Below, in pieces: positions 1-7,687 of a stretch of 16,688 nucleotides of DNA (position 1 is its first letter; each line of letters opens with the position of its first letter). The translations under genes were made by a program, and so were the position numbers. The stretch is from an uncultured Roseateles sp. (lineage in GTDB: Bacteria > Pseudomonadota > Gammaproteobacteria > Burkholderiales > Burkholderiaceae). The DNA lies in contig CAMPJJ010000111.1 in NCBI GenBank assembly GCA_946886855.1, positions 1 to 16,688 on the forward strand. Direction: 5' to 3'. The notes under the pieces are model-generated. The model was given only the letters and a program-made list of their open reading frames with translations, had not been told where the DNA came from and ran no database searches.

Positions 1-35
1 CGAGGAGGGGGGTCAGGGGGGTGGTCAGGAGATCT

Positions 36-74
36 GGAAGGAAGAAGGGCCGACCCTCTTGCGAAGGTCGGCCC
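36..74 (-). terminator. Rho-independent terminator of mdh
   Basis: A perfect 9-base inverted repeat (GGGCCGACC at 47-55, GGTCGGCCC at 66-74) encloses a 10-base loop. Read on the minus strand it is followed by the pyrimidine-rich tail TTCTTCCTTCC. It starts about 45 bases after the mdh stop, which is the expected place for the end of that transcript. The tail is interrupted by C residues, so termination may be incomplete. Nothing recognisable lies in bases 1-35. Confidence 0.8.
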
Positions 75-119
75 GTCGAGTTTCGCTCAGCGGGATGCCT
101 CAGGCGGCATCCGTGGTGC

Positions 120-1106
120 TCACAGCAGGTGCTTGACGCCGTTCTGCTCTTCGAGCAGTTCGTCGAGCGTCTTCTTGATCGCGCCTTGCGAGAACTCGTC
201 GATCTCCAGGCCTTCGACGATCTTGTACTCGCCGTTCTCGACCGTCACCGGGTAGCCGAACATGACGTCCTTGGGGATGCCGTATTCGCCGTTGGAGGGC
301 ACGCCCATCGTGACCCACTTGCCGTTGGTGCCCAGGGCCCAGTCGCGCATGTGGTCGATGGCGGCGTTGGCGGCCGAGGCGGCCGACGACAGGCCGCGGG
401 CGGCGATGATGGCGGCGCCGCGCTTGCCGACGGTCGGCAGGAAGGTGGTGCGGTTCCACTCTTCATCGTTGATGAGCGCCTTGACCGACTGGCCGTCGAT
501 GGTGGCGAAGCGGTAGTCCGCGTACATGGTCGGCGAGTGGTTGCCCCACACGGCCAGCTTCTCGATGCCGGCGACCGGCTTGCCGGTCTTGGCGGCGATC
601 TGCGAGGCGGCGCGGTTGTGGTCCAGGCGCAGCATGGCGGTGAAGTTCTTGGCCGGCAGGTCCGGGGCCGACTTCATCGCGATGTAGGCGTTGGTGTTGG
701 CCGGGTTGCCGACCACCAGCACCTTGACATTGCGCGAGGCCACGGCGTTCAGGGCCTTGCCCTGCGCGGTGAAGATGGCGCCGTTGATCGACAGCAGTTC
801 CGAGCGTTCCATGCCCGGGCCGCGCGGACGCGAGCCGACCAGCAGCGCGTAGTCGGTGTCCTTGAAGGCGGTCATCGGGTCGCTGTGGGCCTCGATGCCG
901 GCCAGCAGTGGGAAGGCGCAGTCTTCCAGCTCCATGATCACGCCCTTGAGCGCGTTCTGGGCCTTCTCGTCGGGGATCTCCAGCAGTTGCAGGATGACGG
1001 GCTGGTCCTTGCCCAGCATCTCGCCGGAAGCGATGCGGAACAGCAGGGCATAGCCGATCTGGCCGGCGGCGCCGGTGACGGCGACGCGAACGGGTTTCTT
1101 GCTCAT
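120..1106 (-). CDS. mdh: Malate dehydrogenase, NAD-dependent
   Basis: This 328-residue cytoplasmic enzyme of the citric acid cycle oxidises malate to oxaloacetate with NAD+. It belongs to the LDH/MDH superfamily, in the branch that includes cytosolic-type MDH. The Rossmann fingerprint TGAAGQIG is at residues 11-18. An acidic residue, E43, ends the second strand in LLEIPD, which favours NAD over NADP. The mobile substrate loop with arginines is RPRGPGMER (93-101), GNPANTN is at 133-139, and the catalytic Asp-His pair is D162 (LDHNR) with H190 (WGNHS). The open frame extends 55 residues further upstream, but the start at MSKKPVRV fits the family and has GGAGA a few bases before it. It is divergent from the GntR gene. 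The product supplies oxaloacetate to the citrate synthase encoded at 6048-7358. Length is normal and all key residues are present. Confidence 0.97.
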   Translation of the reverse strand: MSKKPVRVAVTGAAGQIGYALLFRIASGEMLGKDQPVILQLLEIPDEKAQNALKGVIMELEDCAFPLLAGIEAHSDPMTAFKDTDYALLVGSRPRGPGMERSELLSINGAIFTAQGKALNAVASRNVKVLVVGNPANTNAYIAMKSAPDLPAKNFTAMLRLDHNRAASQIAAKTGKPVAGIEKLAVWGNHSPTMYADYRFATIDGQSVKALINDEEWNRTTFLPTVGKRGAAIIAARGLSSAASAANAAIDHMRDWALGTNGKWVTMGVPSNGEYGIPKDVMFGYPVTVENGEYKIVEGLEIDEFSQGAIKKTLDELLEEQNGVKHLL

Positions 1107-1293
1107 CAGGGTCTCCGAGAAGTGCGAGTGAATGATGCGTGAGGCGCAGTCCGCGCCAGCGGCGGCAAGTGTAGGACAGCGCGGCCCCGGCACGGATCGC
1201 GATAGGGTCTTCTTCGCCCACCGGTGTGGGGAGCTGCCCCCAGAAAGAGTGCCCGGACAGATGACGGGCATGGCGCGAAACCGACACTCTTGT

Positions 1294-1307
1294 GTCTTAT
1301 ATAAGAC
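1294..1307. promoter_or_regulatory. Palindromic operator candidate between mdh and the GntR gene
   Basis: GTCTTATATAAGAC is a perfect 14-base palindrome in otherwise GC-rich DNA. It lies about 65 bases before the preferred ATG of the GntR gene and about 190 bases before mdh. It contains a TATAAG hexamer on both strands that could act as a -10 box, so a bound protein would block RNA polymerase. Its size and AT-rich centre suit a dimeric winged-helix regulator such as the adjacent GntR protein, so autoregulation is the simplest reading. Binding is inferred. No convincing -35 box is visible on either side. Confidence 0.6.
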
Positions 1308-1372
1308 TAATCCGGTCGGACTCCCGCCGCAGGGTGGACGCTGTCTCCGGGTTTGTGCTCGAATCGCGCCCC

Positions 1373-2155
1373 ATGTCGCCCCCCGCCGCCCCGGTCCACC
1401 CCGTCACGCCGCTCAACGAGCTGGCGCGCGTGGAAGCCGCGCCGTCGTTCAGCCCGCTGTACCGCCAGATCAAGGGCTTGATCCTGAAGGGGCTGCAGGC
1501 CGGCGAGTGGAAGGCGGGGGAGACCATCCCCAGCGAGATGGACCTGGCGGCCCGCTTCGGGGTGAGCCAGGGCACCGTGCGCAAGGCCGTCGACGAACTC
1601 GCCGCCGACAACCTGCTGGTCCGCAAGCAGGGGAAGGGCACCTTCGTCGCCACCCATGCGGAACAGCAGCAGCAATACCGCTTCCTGCGGCTGACGCCCG
1701 ACGCCGAGGAGGCCTCGTCGCTCGGCCGCCAGTTGCTGGACTGCAGGCGCCAGCGCGCGCCGGCCTTCATCGCGAAGTTGATGCAGCTGCGTGCCGGCGA
1801 TCCCGTGATCGAGATCCGCCGCCTGCTGCACAGCGGCGGCCATCCGGTCGTGCTGGACGACATCTGGCTGCCCGGCGCGCTGTTCAAGGGGCTGACGACC
1901 GAGCGGCTGCTCGAGCATCGCGGTCCGTTCTACAGCCTGCTCGAAACCGAATTCAACGTGCCCATGATCCGGGCGCAGGAAAAGATCCGTGCGGTCGCGG
2001 CGGAGGATGACCCCGCCGCGCTGCTGCAGGTGGCGCCCGGCAGTCCGCTGCTGAGCGTGGAGCGGCTCTCGTTCACCTACGGCGACAAGCCGGTGGAGTT
2101 GCGCCGCGGTCTCTACAACACTTCCCATCACTTTTATCGCAACAGCCTGAACTGA
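1373..2155 (+). CDS. GntR-family transcriptional regulator, HutC subfamily (UTRA domain)
   Basis: A 260-residue DNA-binding regulator. Residues about 27-93 form the GntR winged helix: [10 protein letters not shown], then [21 protein letters not shown] with the recognition helix, then the wing RKQGKGTFV. Residues about 115-255 match the UTRA effector-binding domain typical of HutC-like regulators. The ATG at 1373 is preferred because it leaves the 1294-1307 palindrome outside the gene. A GTG at 1292 in the same frame would put that palindrome inside the coding sequence. No good Shine-Dalgarno precedes 1373, so the start is uncertain, and a GTG at 1355 is also possible. The gene is divergent from mdh and lies 126 bases before sdhC, which suggests control of citric acid cycle genes and of itself. 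The effector is unknown; a carboxylate or sugar phosphate would be a guess. Confidence 0.88.
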   Translation: MSPPAAPVHPVTPLNELARVEAAPSFSPLYRQIKGLILKGLQAGEWKAGETIPSEMDLAARFGVSQGTVRKAVDELAADNLLVRKQGKGTFVATHAEQQQQYRFLRLTPDAEEASSLGRQLLDCRRQRAPAFIAKLMQLRAGDPVIEIRRLLHSGGHPVVLDDIWLPGALFKGLTTERLLEHRGPFYSLLETEFNVPMIRAQEKIRAVAAEDDPAALLQVAPGSPLLSVERLSFTYGDKPVELRRGLYNTSHHFYRNSLN

Positions 2156-2216
2156 TGCTTTCGCGTTGCGGTGCTGACGTTTTCATGGCAACGCCGGAAG
2201 ACGACATGCGCCCAGG

Positions 2217-2249
2217 ACACCCTTGAGGGGTGTTGCATTGCCATAAAAT
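2217..2249 (+). promoter_or_regulatory. Hairpin and weak promoter candidate upstream of sdhC
   Basis: In the 126-base gap after the GntR gene, ACACCC (2217-2222) pairs with GGGTGT (2228-2233) around the loop TTGAG. TTGAGG (2223-2228) and TAAAAT (2244-2249) resemble -35 and -10 boxes, but the spacer is only 15 bases. Either a weak terminator for the regulator gene or part of the sdh promoter would fit this position. The evidence does not separate the two readings. Confidence 0.3.
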
Positions 2250-2281
2250 CCTCGGGTTTCACATTGATTACAAGGTCGGAC

Positions 2282-2722
2282 ATGACGGACGCCACCCAAG
2301 CCACCAAGAAGAATCGACCGGTCTACACCAACATCCATGTCACGCAGATCGTCGGGTACCGCCTGCCGCCGGCCGGCATCGTCTCGATCCTGCATCGCAT
2401 CAGCGGCCTGCTGATGTTCTTCCTGCTCCCGTTCGTGATCTGGATGTTCGACACCAGCCTCACGTCGGAGATCTCGTACGAGACCTTCACCGCGGCCTTC
2501 GTCTCGGGCATCGGCTTCCTGCCGGGCTGGTTCATCAAGCTGGTGACGCTGGGCCTGATCTGGGGCTACCTGCACCACTTCATCGCCGGCGTCCGCCACC
2601 TGTGGATGGACGCGACGCACAGCGTGAGCAAGCAGCAGGGCCACGTCAGCGCCATCGTGACGCTGGGCCTGAGCGTCGTGCTGACGCTGGCGCTCGGCGC
2701 CAAGCTGTTCGGCCTGTACTGA
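2282..2722 (+). CDS. sdhC: Succinate dehydrogenase cytochrome b556 subunit
   Basis: A 146-residue integral membrane subunit that, with SdhD, anchors complex II and binds heme b and ubiquinone. The family signature SILHRISG is at residues 35-42, and HHFIAGVRHLWMD at 98-110 contains the histidines expected for heme binding. Three hydrophobic segments lie at about 31-56, 80-103 and 122-145. The soluble N-terminus has the usual motif NRPVYTNIHVTQ. The start at MTDATQ is chosen because the frame further upstream (from about 2171) reads through non-conserved sequence. AAGGTCGGA just before the ATG gives a weak ribosome site. It is the first gene of the sdhCDABE-gltA operon and is followed by an unusually long 75-base gap to sdhD. 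Length and motifs are normal. Confidence 0.95.
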   Translation: MTDATQATKKNRPVYTNIHVTQIVGYRLPPAGIVSILHRISGLLMFFLLPFVIWMFDTSLTSEISYETFTAAFVSGIGFLPGWFIKLVTLGLIWGYLHHFIAGVRHLWMDATHSVSKQQGHVSAIVTLGLSVVLTLALGAKLFGLY

Positions 2723-2730
2723 TCACGCCG

Positions 2731-2758
2731 CGACCGGGCGGCGCGGGCCGCGCGGTCG
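2731..2758 (+). repeat. Intercistronic hairpin between sdhC and sdhD
   Basis: Bases 2731-2742 pair with 2747-2758 as CGACCG, a single G-G mismatch, and GCGGC, closed by the 4-base loop GCGG. That gives 11 mostly G-C pairs in a 75-base gap between two genes whose products are needed in equal amounts. No T-run follows, so it is not a canonical terminator. A role in mRNA stability or processing is possible but not shown. Confidence 0.55.
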
Positions 2759-2797
2759 GACTGATTCCCGACGATTGACCCAAGAGGCAAATCAACA

Positions 2798-3160
2798 ATG
2801 ACAACCTACGGAAGCAAGCGCATCGTCACCGGTGCGCATTACGGCCTGCGCGACTGGATGGTCCAGCGCGCCACCGCGCTGCTCATGGCGCTGTTCACCA
2901 TCGTGCTGCTCGCGCAGGTGCTGTTCACCAGCCAGGCCATCGGCTACGACCTGTGGGCCGGCATCTTCAGCAAGCAGTGGATGAAGTTCCTGACCTTCGC
3001 GCTGATCGTGTCCCTGGCGTACCACGCCTGGGTCGGCGTGCGCGACATCTGGATGGATTACGTGAAACCGGTGGGCGTGCGGCTGTTCCTGCACACGTTC
3101 ACGCTGGTGTGGTTGACGGGTTGCGCGGGTTGGGCGATCCAAGTGCTCTGGAGGCTGTAA
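2798..3160 (+). CDS. sdhD: Succinate dehydrogenase membrane anchor subunit
   Basis: A 120-residue second membrane anchor of complex II. Three hydrophobic helices are visible at about 24-46, 63-82 and 96-118. The motif AYHAWVGVRDIWMDY (74-88) contains H76, the expected heme ligand, and D83 and Y88, which lie near the quinone site in known relatives. The N-terminus has the family pattern GAHYGLRDWMVQRATA. The start is supported by AAGAGG about 11 bases upstream. It sits between sdhC and sdhA; the sdhA start is only 3 bases after the sdhD stop, and the GGAGG for sdhA lies inside the end of sdhD, suggesting translational coupling. Anchor subunits diverge fast, so operon position also supports the call. 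Confidence 0.94.
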   Translation: MTTYGSKRIVTGAHYGLRDWMVQRATALLMALFTIVLLAQVLFTSQAIGYDLWAGIFSKQWMKFLTFALIVSLAYHAWVGVRDIWMDYVKPVGVRLFLHTFTLVWLTGCAGWAIQVLWRL

Positions 3161-3163
3161 GAA

Positions 3164-4972
3164 ATGCAAATCGGAACCTCGCTGCCCAAGCGCAAATTCG
3201 ACGTCGTGATCGTGGGAGCCGGCGGCTCCGGCATGCGCGCGTCGCTGCAGCTGTCGCTGGCCGGCCTGAACGTGGCCGTCCTGTCCAAGGTGTTTCCCAC
3301 CCGCTCGCACACCGTGGCCGCCCAGGGCGGCATCGGCGCCAGCCTGGGGAACATGTCCGAGGACAACTGGCATTACCACTTCTACGACACCGTCAAGGGC
3401 TCGGACTGGCTGGGCGACCAGGATGCCATCGAGTTCATGTGCCGTGAGGCGCCCAAGGTCGTCTACGAGCTCGAACACTTCGGCATGCCGTTCGACCGCA
3501 ACCCGGACGGCACGATCTACCAGCGTCCGTTCGGCGGCCACACCGCCAACTACGGCGAAAAGCCGGTCCAGCGCGCCTGCGCCGCGGCCGACCGCACCGG
3601 CCACGCGCTGCTGCACACGCTGTACCAGCAGAACGTCAAGGCCCGCACCAACTTCTTCGTCGAGTGGATGGCGCTGGACCTGATCCGCGACGCCGACGGC
3701 GACTGCGTCGGCGTGACCGCCCTGGAGATGGAGACGGGCGAGGTCCACATCCTCGAAGCGAAGACCGTGCTGCTGGCCACCGGCGGTGCCGGCCGCATCT
3801 TCGCCGCGTCCACCAACGCCTTCATCAACACCGGCGACGGCCTGGGCATGGCGGCGCGCGCCGACATCCCGCTGCAGGACATGGAGTTCTGGCAGTTCCA
3901 CCCGACCGGCGTGGCCGGCGCGGGCGTGCTGCTGACCGAAGGCTGCCGCGGCGAGGGCGCGATCCTGCGCAACGCCAACGGCGAGCGCTTCATGGAGCGC
4001 TATGCCCCGACGCTGAAAGACCTGGCACCGCGCGACTTCGTCTCGCGCTGCATGGACCAGGAGATCAAGGAAGGTCGCGGCTGCGGTCCCAACAAGGACT
4101 ATGTCGTGCTGGACATGACCCACCTGGGCGGTGACACCATCGCCAAGCGCCTGCCGTCGGTGCTGGAGATCGGCCACAACTTCGCCAACGTCGACATCAC
4201 GAAGGAACCCATCCCCGTCGTGCCGACCATCCATTACCAGATGGGCGGCATCCCGACCAACGTCCACGGCCAGGTCGTCACCCCCAAGGGCGACAACTAC
4301 AAGGACGTCGTCAACGGCCTGTACGCGGTGGGCGAGTGCTCCTGCGTGTCGGTGCACGGCGCCAATCGCCTGGGCACCAACTCGCTGCTGGACCTGCTGG
4401 TCTTCGGGCGCGCCGCGGGCAACCACATCGTCGACGCCGTCAAGAACTCGGGCAAGTCGCACAAGCCGCTGCCCAAGGACGCCGCCGACCAGACGCTGTC
4501 GCGCCTGAACCGCCTGGAGTCCAACACCGGCGGCGAGTACGCGCAGGGCGTGGCCGACGACCTGCGCGCCGCGATGCAGTCGCATGCCGGCGTGTTCCGC
4601 ACCAGCAAGCTGCTCGACGAAGGCGTCACCGCCATCGCCGCGATCCGCGAGCGGGTCAAGAACATCACGCTGAAGGACAAGTCCAAGGTCTTCAACACCG
4701 CGCGTGTCGAGGCCCTGGAAGTGGACAACCTGATCGAGGCCGCGCAGGCGACGATCGTGTCCGCCGCCGCGCGCAAGGAATGCCGCGGCGCCCACACGGT
4801 GAACGACTTCGAGCGCGGCGCGGACGATGCGGAATTCCCGCTGGGCCGCAACGACAAGGAGTGGATGAAGCACACGCTGTGGCACTCCAAGTCCAACAGC
4901 CTGACCTACAAGCCGGTCAATCTGCAACCGTTGACCGTCGAGAGCGTCCCCCCGAAGGTCCGTACCTTCTGA
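3164..4972 (+). CDS. sdhA: Succinate dehydrogenase flavoprotein subunit
   Basis: A 602-residue catalytic subunit of complex II on the cytoplasmic side of the inner membrane. It oxidises succinate to fumarate and passes electrons to SdhB. The N-terminal FAD fold shows VGAGGSGM (17-24). H49 in RSHTVAAQGG is the expected site of covalent FAD attachment. Active-site residues are in order: H246 (FHPTG), R290 in PRDFVSR as the expected proton-shuttle arginine, H357 (HYQMGG), and R402 in HGANRLGTNSLLD. The C-terminal domain ends with the usual KPVNLQPLTVESVPPKVRTF. The size is close to the family norm of about 590-600. GGAGG in the tail of sdhD precedes the ATG. SdhE, encoded downstream, is the factor that helps insert the flavin. 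Confidence 0.98.
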   Translation: MQIGTSLPKRKFDVVIVGAGGSGMRASLQLSLAGLNVAVLSKVFPTRSHTVAAQGGIGASLGNMSEDNWHYHFYDTVKGSDWLGDQDAIEFMCREAPKVVYELEHFGMPFDRNPDGTIYQRPFGGHTANYGEKPVQRACAAADRTGHALLHTLYQQNVKARTNFFVEWMALDLIRDADGDCVGVTALEMETGEVHILEAKTVLLATGGAGRIFAASTNAFINTGDGLGMAARADIPLQDMEFWQFHPTGVAGAGVLLTEGCRGEGAILRNANGERFMERYAPTLKDLAPRDFVSRCMDQEIKEGRGCGPNKDYVVLDMTHLGGDTIAKRLPSVLEIGHNFANVDITKEPIPVVPTIHYQMGGIPTNVHGQVVTPKGDNYKDVVNGLYAVGECSCVSVHGANRLGTNSLLDLLVFGRAAGNHIVDAVKNSGKSHKPLPKDAADQTLSRLNRLESNTGGEYAQGVADDLRAAMQSHAGVFRTSKLLDEGVTAIAAIRERVKNITLKDKSKVFNTARVEALEVDNLIEAAQATIVSAAARKECRGAHTVNDFERGADDAEFPLGRNDKEWMKHTLWHSKSNSLTYKPVNLQPLTVESVPPKVRTF

Positions 4973-4991
4973 GCGCCGCAGGAGCATTCAA

Positions 4992-5696
4992 ATGATCAAG
5001 CGCACCTTCAAGATCTACCGCTACGACCCGGACAAGGACGCCAAGCCGTACATGCAGACCATCGAGCTGGAGCTCGCGGGCAACGAACGCATGCTGCTGG
5101 ACGCTCTGCTCAAGCTCAAGGCCGTCGATCCCTCGCTGTCGTTCCGCCGCTCGTGCCGCGAAGGCGTCTGCGGTTCCGACGCGATGAACATCAACGGCAA
5201 GAACGGCCTGGCCTGCCTGACCAACCTGCGCTCGCTGCCGGACGTCATCATCCTCAAGCCGCTGCCGGGCCTGCCCGTCGTCCGCGACCTGATCGTGGAC
5301 ATGACGCAGTTCTTCAAGCAGTACAACTCGATCCGTCCGTTCCTGGTGAACGAGGAAGCGCCGCCCGAGAAGGAGCGCCTGCAGTCCCCCGAGGAGCGCG
5401 ACGAGCTCAACGGCCTGTACGAGTGCATCCTGTGCGCGAGCTGCTCCACCAGCTGCCCGAGCTTCTGGTGGAACCCCGACAAGTTCGTCGGTCCCGCCGG
5501 TCTGCTGCAGGCCTACCGCTTCATCGCCGACAGCCGCGACCAGGCCACCGCGGAGCGCCTCGACAACCTCGAGGACCCGTACCGCCTGTTCCGCTGCCAC
5601 ACCATCATGAACTGCGTCGACGTCTGCCCCAAGGGTCTCAACCCGACGAAGGCGATCGGCAAGATCAAGGAATTGATGGTGCGTCGCACCGTCTGA
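4992..5696 (+). CDS. sdhB: Succinate dehydrogenase iron-sulfur subunit
   Basis: A 234-residue protein that carries electrons from SdhA to the quinone site through three iron-sulfur centres. The N-terminal ferredoxin-like domain holds the [2Fe-2S] ligands C55, C60, D63 and C75; the aspartate is normal for this family. The C-terminal domain has CILCASCSTSCP (C145, C148, C151 and C155) and CHTIMNCVDVCP (C202, C208 and C212), which together supply the [4Fe-4S] and [3Fe-4S] centres. The sequence begins MIKRTFKIYRYDPD as in close relatives, and CAGGAG is correctly spaced before the ATG. It follows sdhA by 19 bases. Nothing is missing or unusual. Confidence 0.98.
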   Translation: MIKRTFKIYRYDPDKDAKPYMQTIELELAGNERMLLDALLKLKAVDPSLSFRRSCREGVCGSDAMNINGKNGLACLTNLRSLPDVIILKPLPGLPVVRDLIVDMTQFFKQYNSIRPFLVNEEAPPEKERLQSPEERDELNGLYECILCASCSTSCPSFWWNPDKFVGPAGLLQAYRFIADSRDQATAERLDNLEDPYRLFRCHTIMNCVDVCPKGLNPTKAIGKIKELMVRRTV

Positions 5697-5735
5697 GCCC
5701 GCTCGCGCCGCTTCCGGGCGGCTACACGCACACGC

Positions 5736-6017
5736 ATGAACGCCACCGACATCAACACCCTCATCGATGAGAGGGATCTCTCCAAGCTCAAATGGCGTTG
5801 CCGCCGCGGGCTGTTGGAGAATGATCTTTTCATCGAGCGGTTCTTCCGGCGGCACGAAGGCGCGTTGACCGAATTCCACGCGGAAGGCCTGCGTCAGCTG
5901 ATGGACCTGTCGGACAACGACCTGCTCGATCTGATGCTGGCCCGCAAGGAACCGGCCGACGAGCTGGACCGGCCCGACGTCCATGCCGTGCTCGCGATGC
6001 TGCGGACCCCTCAGTAA
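5736..6017 (+). CDS. sdhE: FAD assembly factor SdhE (succinate dehydrogenase flavinylation)
   Basis: A 93-residue soluble protein of the SdhE/Sdh5/YgfY family, which helps attach FAD covalently to SdhA. The family signature R-G-x-x-E is seen as RRGLLEND near residues 23-30, preceded by LKWRCRRG as in relatives. The remainder is helical and acidic, as expected for a five-helix bundle. It lies 39 bases after sdhB and 30 bases before gltA, so it is co-transcribed with its client SdhA. No strong Shine-Dalgarno is visible before the ATG, which may mean low expression or coupling to sdhB. Length is normal. Confidence 0.93.
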   Translation: MNATDINTLIDERDLSKLKWRCRRGLLENDLFIERFFRRHEGALTEFHAEGLRQLMDLSDNDLLDLMLARKEPADELDRPDVHAVLAMLRTPQ

Positions 6018-6036
6018 CCAGAACCCCCGAAGTCAT

Positions 6037-6041
6037 AAGGA
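6037..6041 (+). promoter_or_regulatory. Ribosome binding site that sets the gltA start
   Basis: AAGGA is followed 6 bases later by ATG at 6048. A second in-frame ATG at 6042 directly abuts AAGGA, too close for initiation. The start at 6048 (MTPSDVK) is therefore preferred, two codons shorter than the longest frame. Confidence 0.75.
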
Positions 6042-6047
6042 ATGCCC

Positions 6048-7358
6048 ATGACCCCGTCTGACGTCAAAGCCACCCTGTCGTTCTCCGATGGCAGCCCGCA
6101 AATGGATCTGCCCCTGTACAAGGGCACCATCGGTCCGGATGTGATCGACATCCGCAAGCTTTACGCGCAGACCGGCAAGTTCACCTACGACCCGGGCTTC
6201 CTGTCGACGGCGTCGTGCAACTCCACGATCACCTACATCGACGGCGACAAGGGCGAGCTGCTGTACCGCGGCTACCCGATCGAACAGCTGGCGACCAACT
6301 GCGACTACCTCGAGACCTGCTACCTCCTGCTGTACGGCGAGCTGCCCACCCCGTCGCAGAAGGAGGAGTTCGTCAACCGCGTGACCAACCACACGATGGT
6401 CAACGAGCAGATGCAGTTCTTCCTGCGCGGCTTCCGTCGCGACGCGCATCCGATGGCGGTCATGACGGGCCTGGTGGGCGCGCTGTCGGCCTTCTATCAC
6501 GACAGCACCGACATCAATAACCCCGAGCACCGCGAGATCGCCGCGATCCGCCTGATCGCGAAGATGCCGACGCTGGTGGCGATGGCCTACAAGTACACGA
6601 TCGGCCAGCCCTACATCTATCCGAAGAACGACCTCTCGTACGCCGGCAACTTCATGCGCATGATGTTCGCCACGCCGTGCGAGGAGTACAAGCCCAACGA
6701 CGTGCTGGTCCGCGCGATGGACCGCATCTTCACGCTGCATGCGGACCACGAGCAGAACGCGTCGACCTCGACGGTGCGCCTGTGCGGTTCGTCGGGCACC
6801 AACCCGTTCGCGGCCATCGCCGCCGGCGTGGCCTGCCTGTGGGGTCCGGCGCACGGCGGCGCCAACGAGGCCTGCCTGAACATGCTGAACGACATCCAGG
6901 AGATGGGTGGCGTGGCCAAGATCGGCGAGTTCATCAAGCAGGTCAAGGACAAGAACAGCAACGTCAAGCTGATGGGCTTCGGACACCGGGTCTACAAGAA
7001 CTACGACCCGCGCGCCAAGCTGATGCGCGAGACCTGCCACGAGGTCCTGAACGAGCTGGGCCTGCACGACGACCCGCTGTTCAAGCTGGCGATGGAGCTG
7101 GAGAAGATCGCGCTGGAAGACGAGTACTTCGTCGCCCGCAAGCTGTACCCGAACGTCGACTTCTACTCCGGCATCGTGCAGCGCGCCATCGGCATCCCGG
7201 TGCCGCTGTTCACGGCGATCTTCGCCCTGGCCCGCACGGTCGGCTGGATCGCCCAGCTCAACGAGATGATCGGCGACCCCGAGTACAAGATCGGCCGTCC
7301 GCGTCAGCTGTTCGTCGGCGCCACCAAGCGCGACGTCACGCCGATCGCCCAGCGCTGA
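6048..7358 (+). CDS. gltA: Citrate synthase (type II)
   Basis: A 436-residue cytoplasmic enzyme that condenses acetyl-CoA and oxaloacetate to citrate, the entry step of the cycle. The N-terminal domain (about 1-60, with [20 protein letters not shown]) is typical of the hexameric, NADH-sensitive type II enzymes of Gram-negative bacteria. The catalytic triad is H269 (GPAHGGANE), H313 ([15 protein letters not shown]) and D371 (NVDFYSG). The C-terminus shows RPRQLFVG. A 2-methylcitrate synthase is less likely because that family is shorter and lacks this N-terminal domain, and because the gene is the last in the sdh operon with no prp genes nearby. It ends 52 bases before a strong terminator. Confidence 0.97.
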   Translation: MTPSDVKATLSFSDGSPQMDLPLYKGTIGPDVIDIRKLYAQTGKFTYDPGFLSTASCNSTITYIDGDKGELLYRGYPIEQLATNCDYLETCYLLLYGELPTPSQKEEFVNRVTNHTMVNEQMQFFLRGFRRDAHPMAVMTGLVGALSAFYHDSTDINNPEHREIAAIRLIAKMPTLVAMAYKYTIGQPYIYPKNDLSYAGNFMRMMFATPCEEYKPNDVLVRAMDRIFTLHADHEQNASTSTVRLCGSSGTNPFAAIAAGVACLWGPAHGGANEACLNMLNDIQEMGGVAKIGEFIKQVKDKNSNVKLMGFGHRVYKNYDPRAKLMRETCHEVLNELGLHDDPLFKLAMELEKIALEDEYFVARKLYPNVDFYSGIVQRAIGIPVPLFTAIFALARTVGWIAQLNEMIGDPEYKIGRPRQLFVGATKRDVTPIAQR

Positions 7359-7384
7359 TCGCCCACCGCTGATCGACGGACGTC

Positions 7385-7440
7385 GAGCCGGATCGCCGGC
7401 TCGCAGCACCAAGCCCCTGCGCAATGCCAGGGGCTTTTTT
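7385..7440 (+). terminator. Double-hairpin terminator after gltA
   Basis: A small hairpin (GAGCCG 7385-7390 with CGGCTC 7397-7402) precedes a perfect 9-base stem. AAGCCCCTG (7411-7419) pairs with CAGGGGCTT (7428-7436) around an 8-base loop. The stem runs into an unbroken T-run ending at 7440. This is a classic intrinsic terminator and closes the sdh-gltA transcript. Confidence 0.93.
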
Positions 7441-7624
7441 CATTTCCGCAGTCCGCAGGACCTGCCCCGATGTCAACGTGTGAGGGTGGGGCCGGCGTGA
7501 TGCTGGGGGTTCGCGGAGAGCCCGCGCTTGGCAATGCGGGGTTGGGCGTTCCTCGAGATGCGACTTTGAATATTTGATGCGCGGGCTTCACCCGGCCGGA
7601 AGCGCATCGCCCTTGGGTTATGCT
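7441..7624. other. Intergenic stretch between gltA terminator and LacI operator
   Basis: The gene-free stretch from gltA to the LacI-type regulator (7359-7687) holds the terminator at its left and the operator at its right. The middle 184 bases show no credible coding frame. TATGCT at 7619-7624 could be a -10 box abutting the operator, but no matching -35 is seen. A short AT-rich patch lies near 7565-7577. Nothing else is recognised. Confidence 0.5.
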
Positions 7625-7640
7625 TTGCAAACGTTTGCAA
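7625..7640. promoter_or_regulatory. LacI-family operator
   Basis: TTGCAAACGTTTGCAA is a perfect 16-base palindrome with a central CG, the standard architecture of operators for LacI/PurR/RbsR-type regulators. It lies 47 bases before the ATG of the adjacent LacI-family gene, next to a possible -10 hexamer. Negative autoregulation of the regulator and of the ribokinase operon is the obvious inference. Only one copy was seen in the window. Confidence 0.85.
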
Positions 7641-7687
7641 TTGACTGAACCAGCCAGTTTGGCACGAGCAGAGGACCGGATCGACCG

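Noticed and set aside
21..1142. 373-codon plus-strand open frame opposite mdh
   Set aside because: Shadow of mdh, which has every expected catalytic residue on the minus strand.
1107..1271. 55-residue N-terminal extension of mdh
   Set aside because: The family starts at MSKKPVRV, and a GGAGA ribosome site lies just before that ATG; the extension shows no conservation or targeting signal.
2792..4987. 731-codon minus-strand open frame opposite sdhD and sdhA
   Set aside because: It is a GC-rich antisense shadow of sdhA with repetitive V, R, D, G and H composition and no recognisable motif; the plus strand has full sdhA catalytic motifs.
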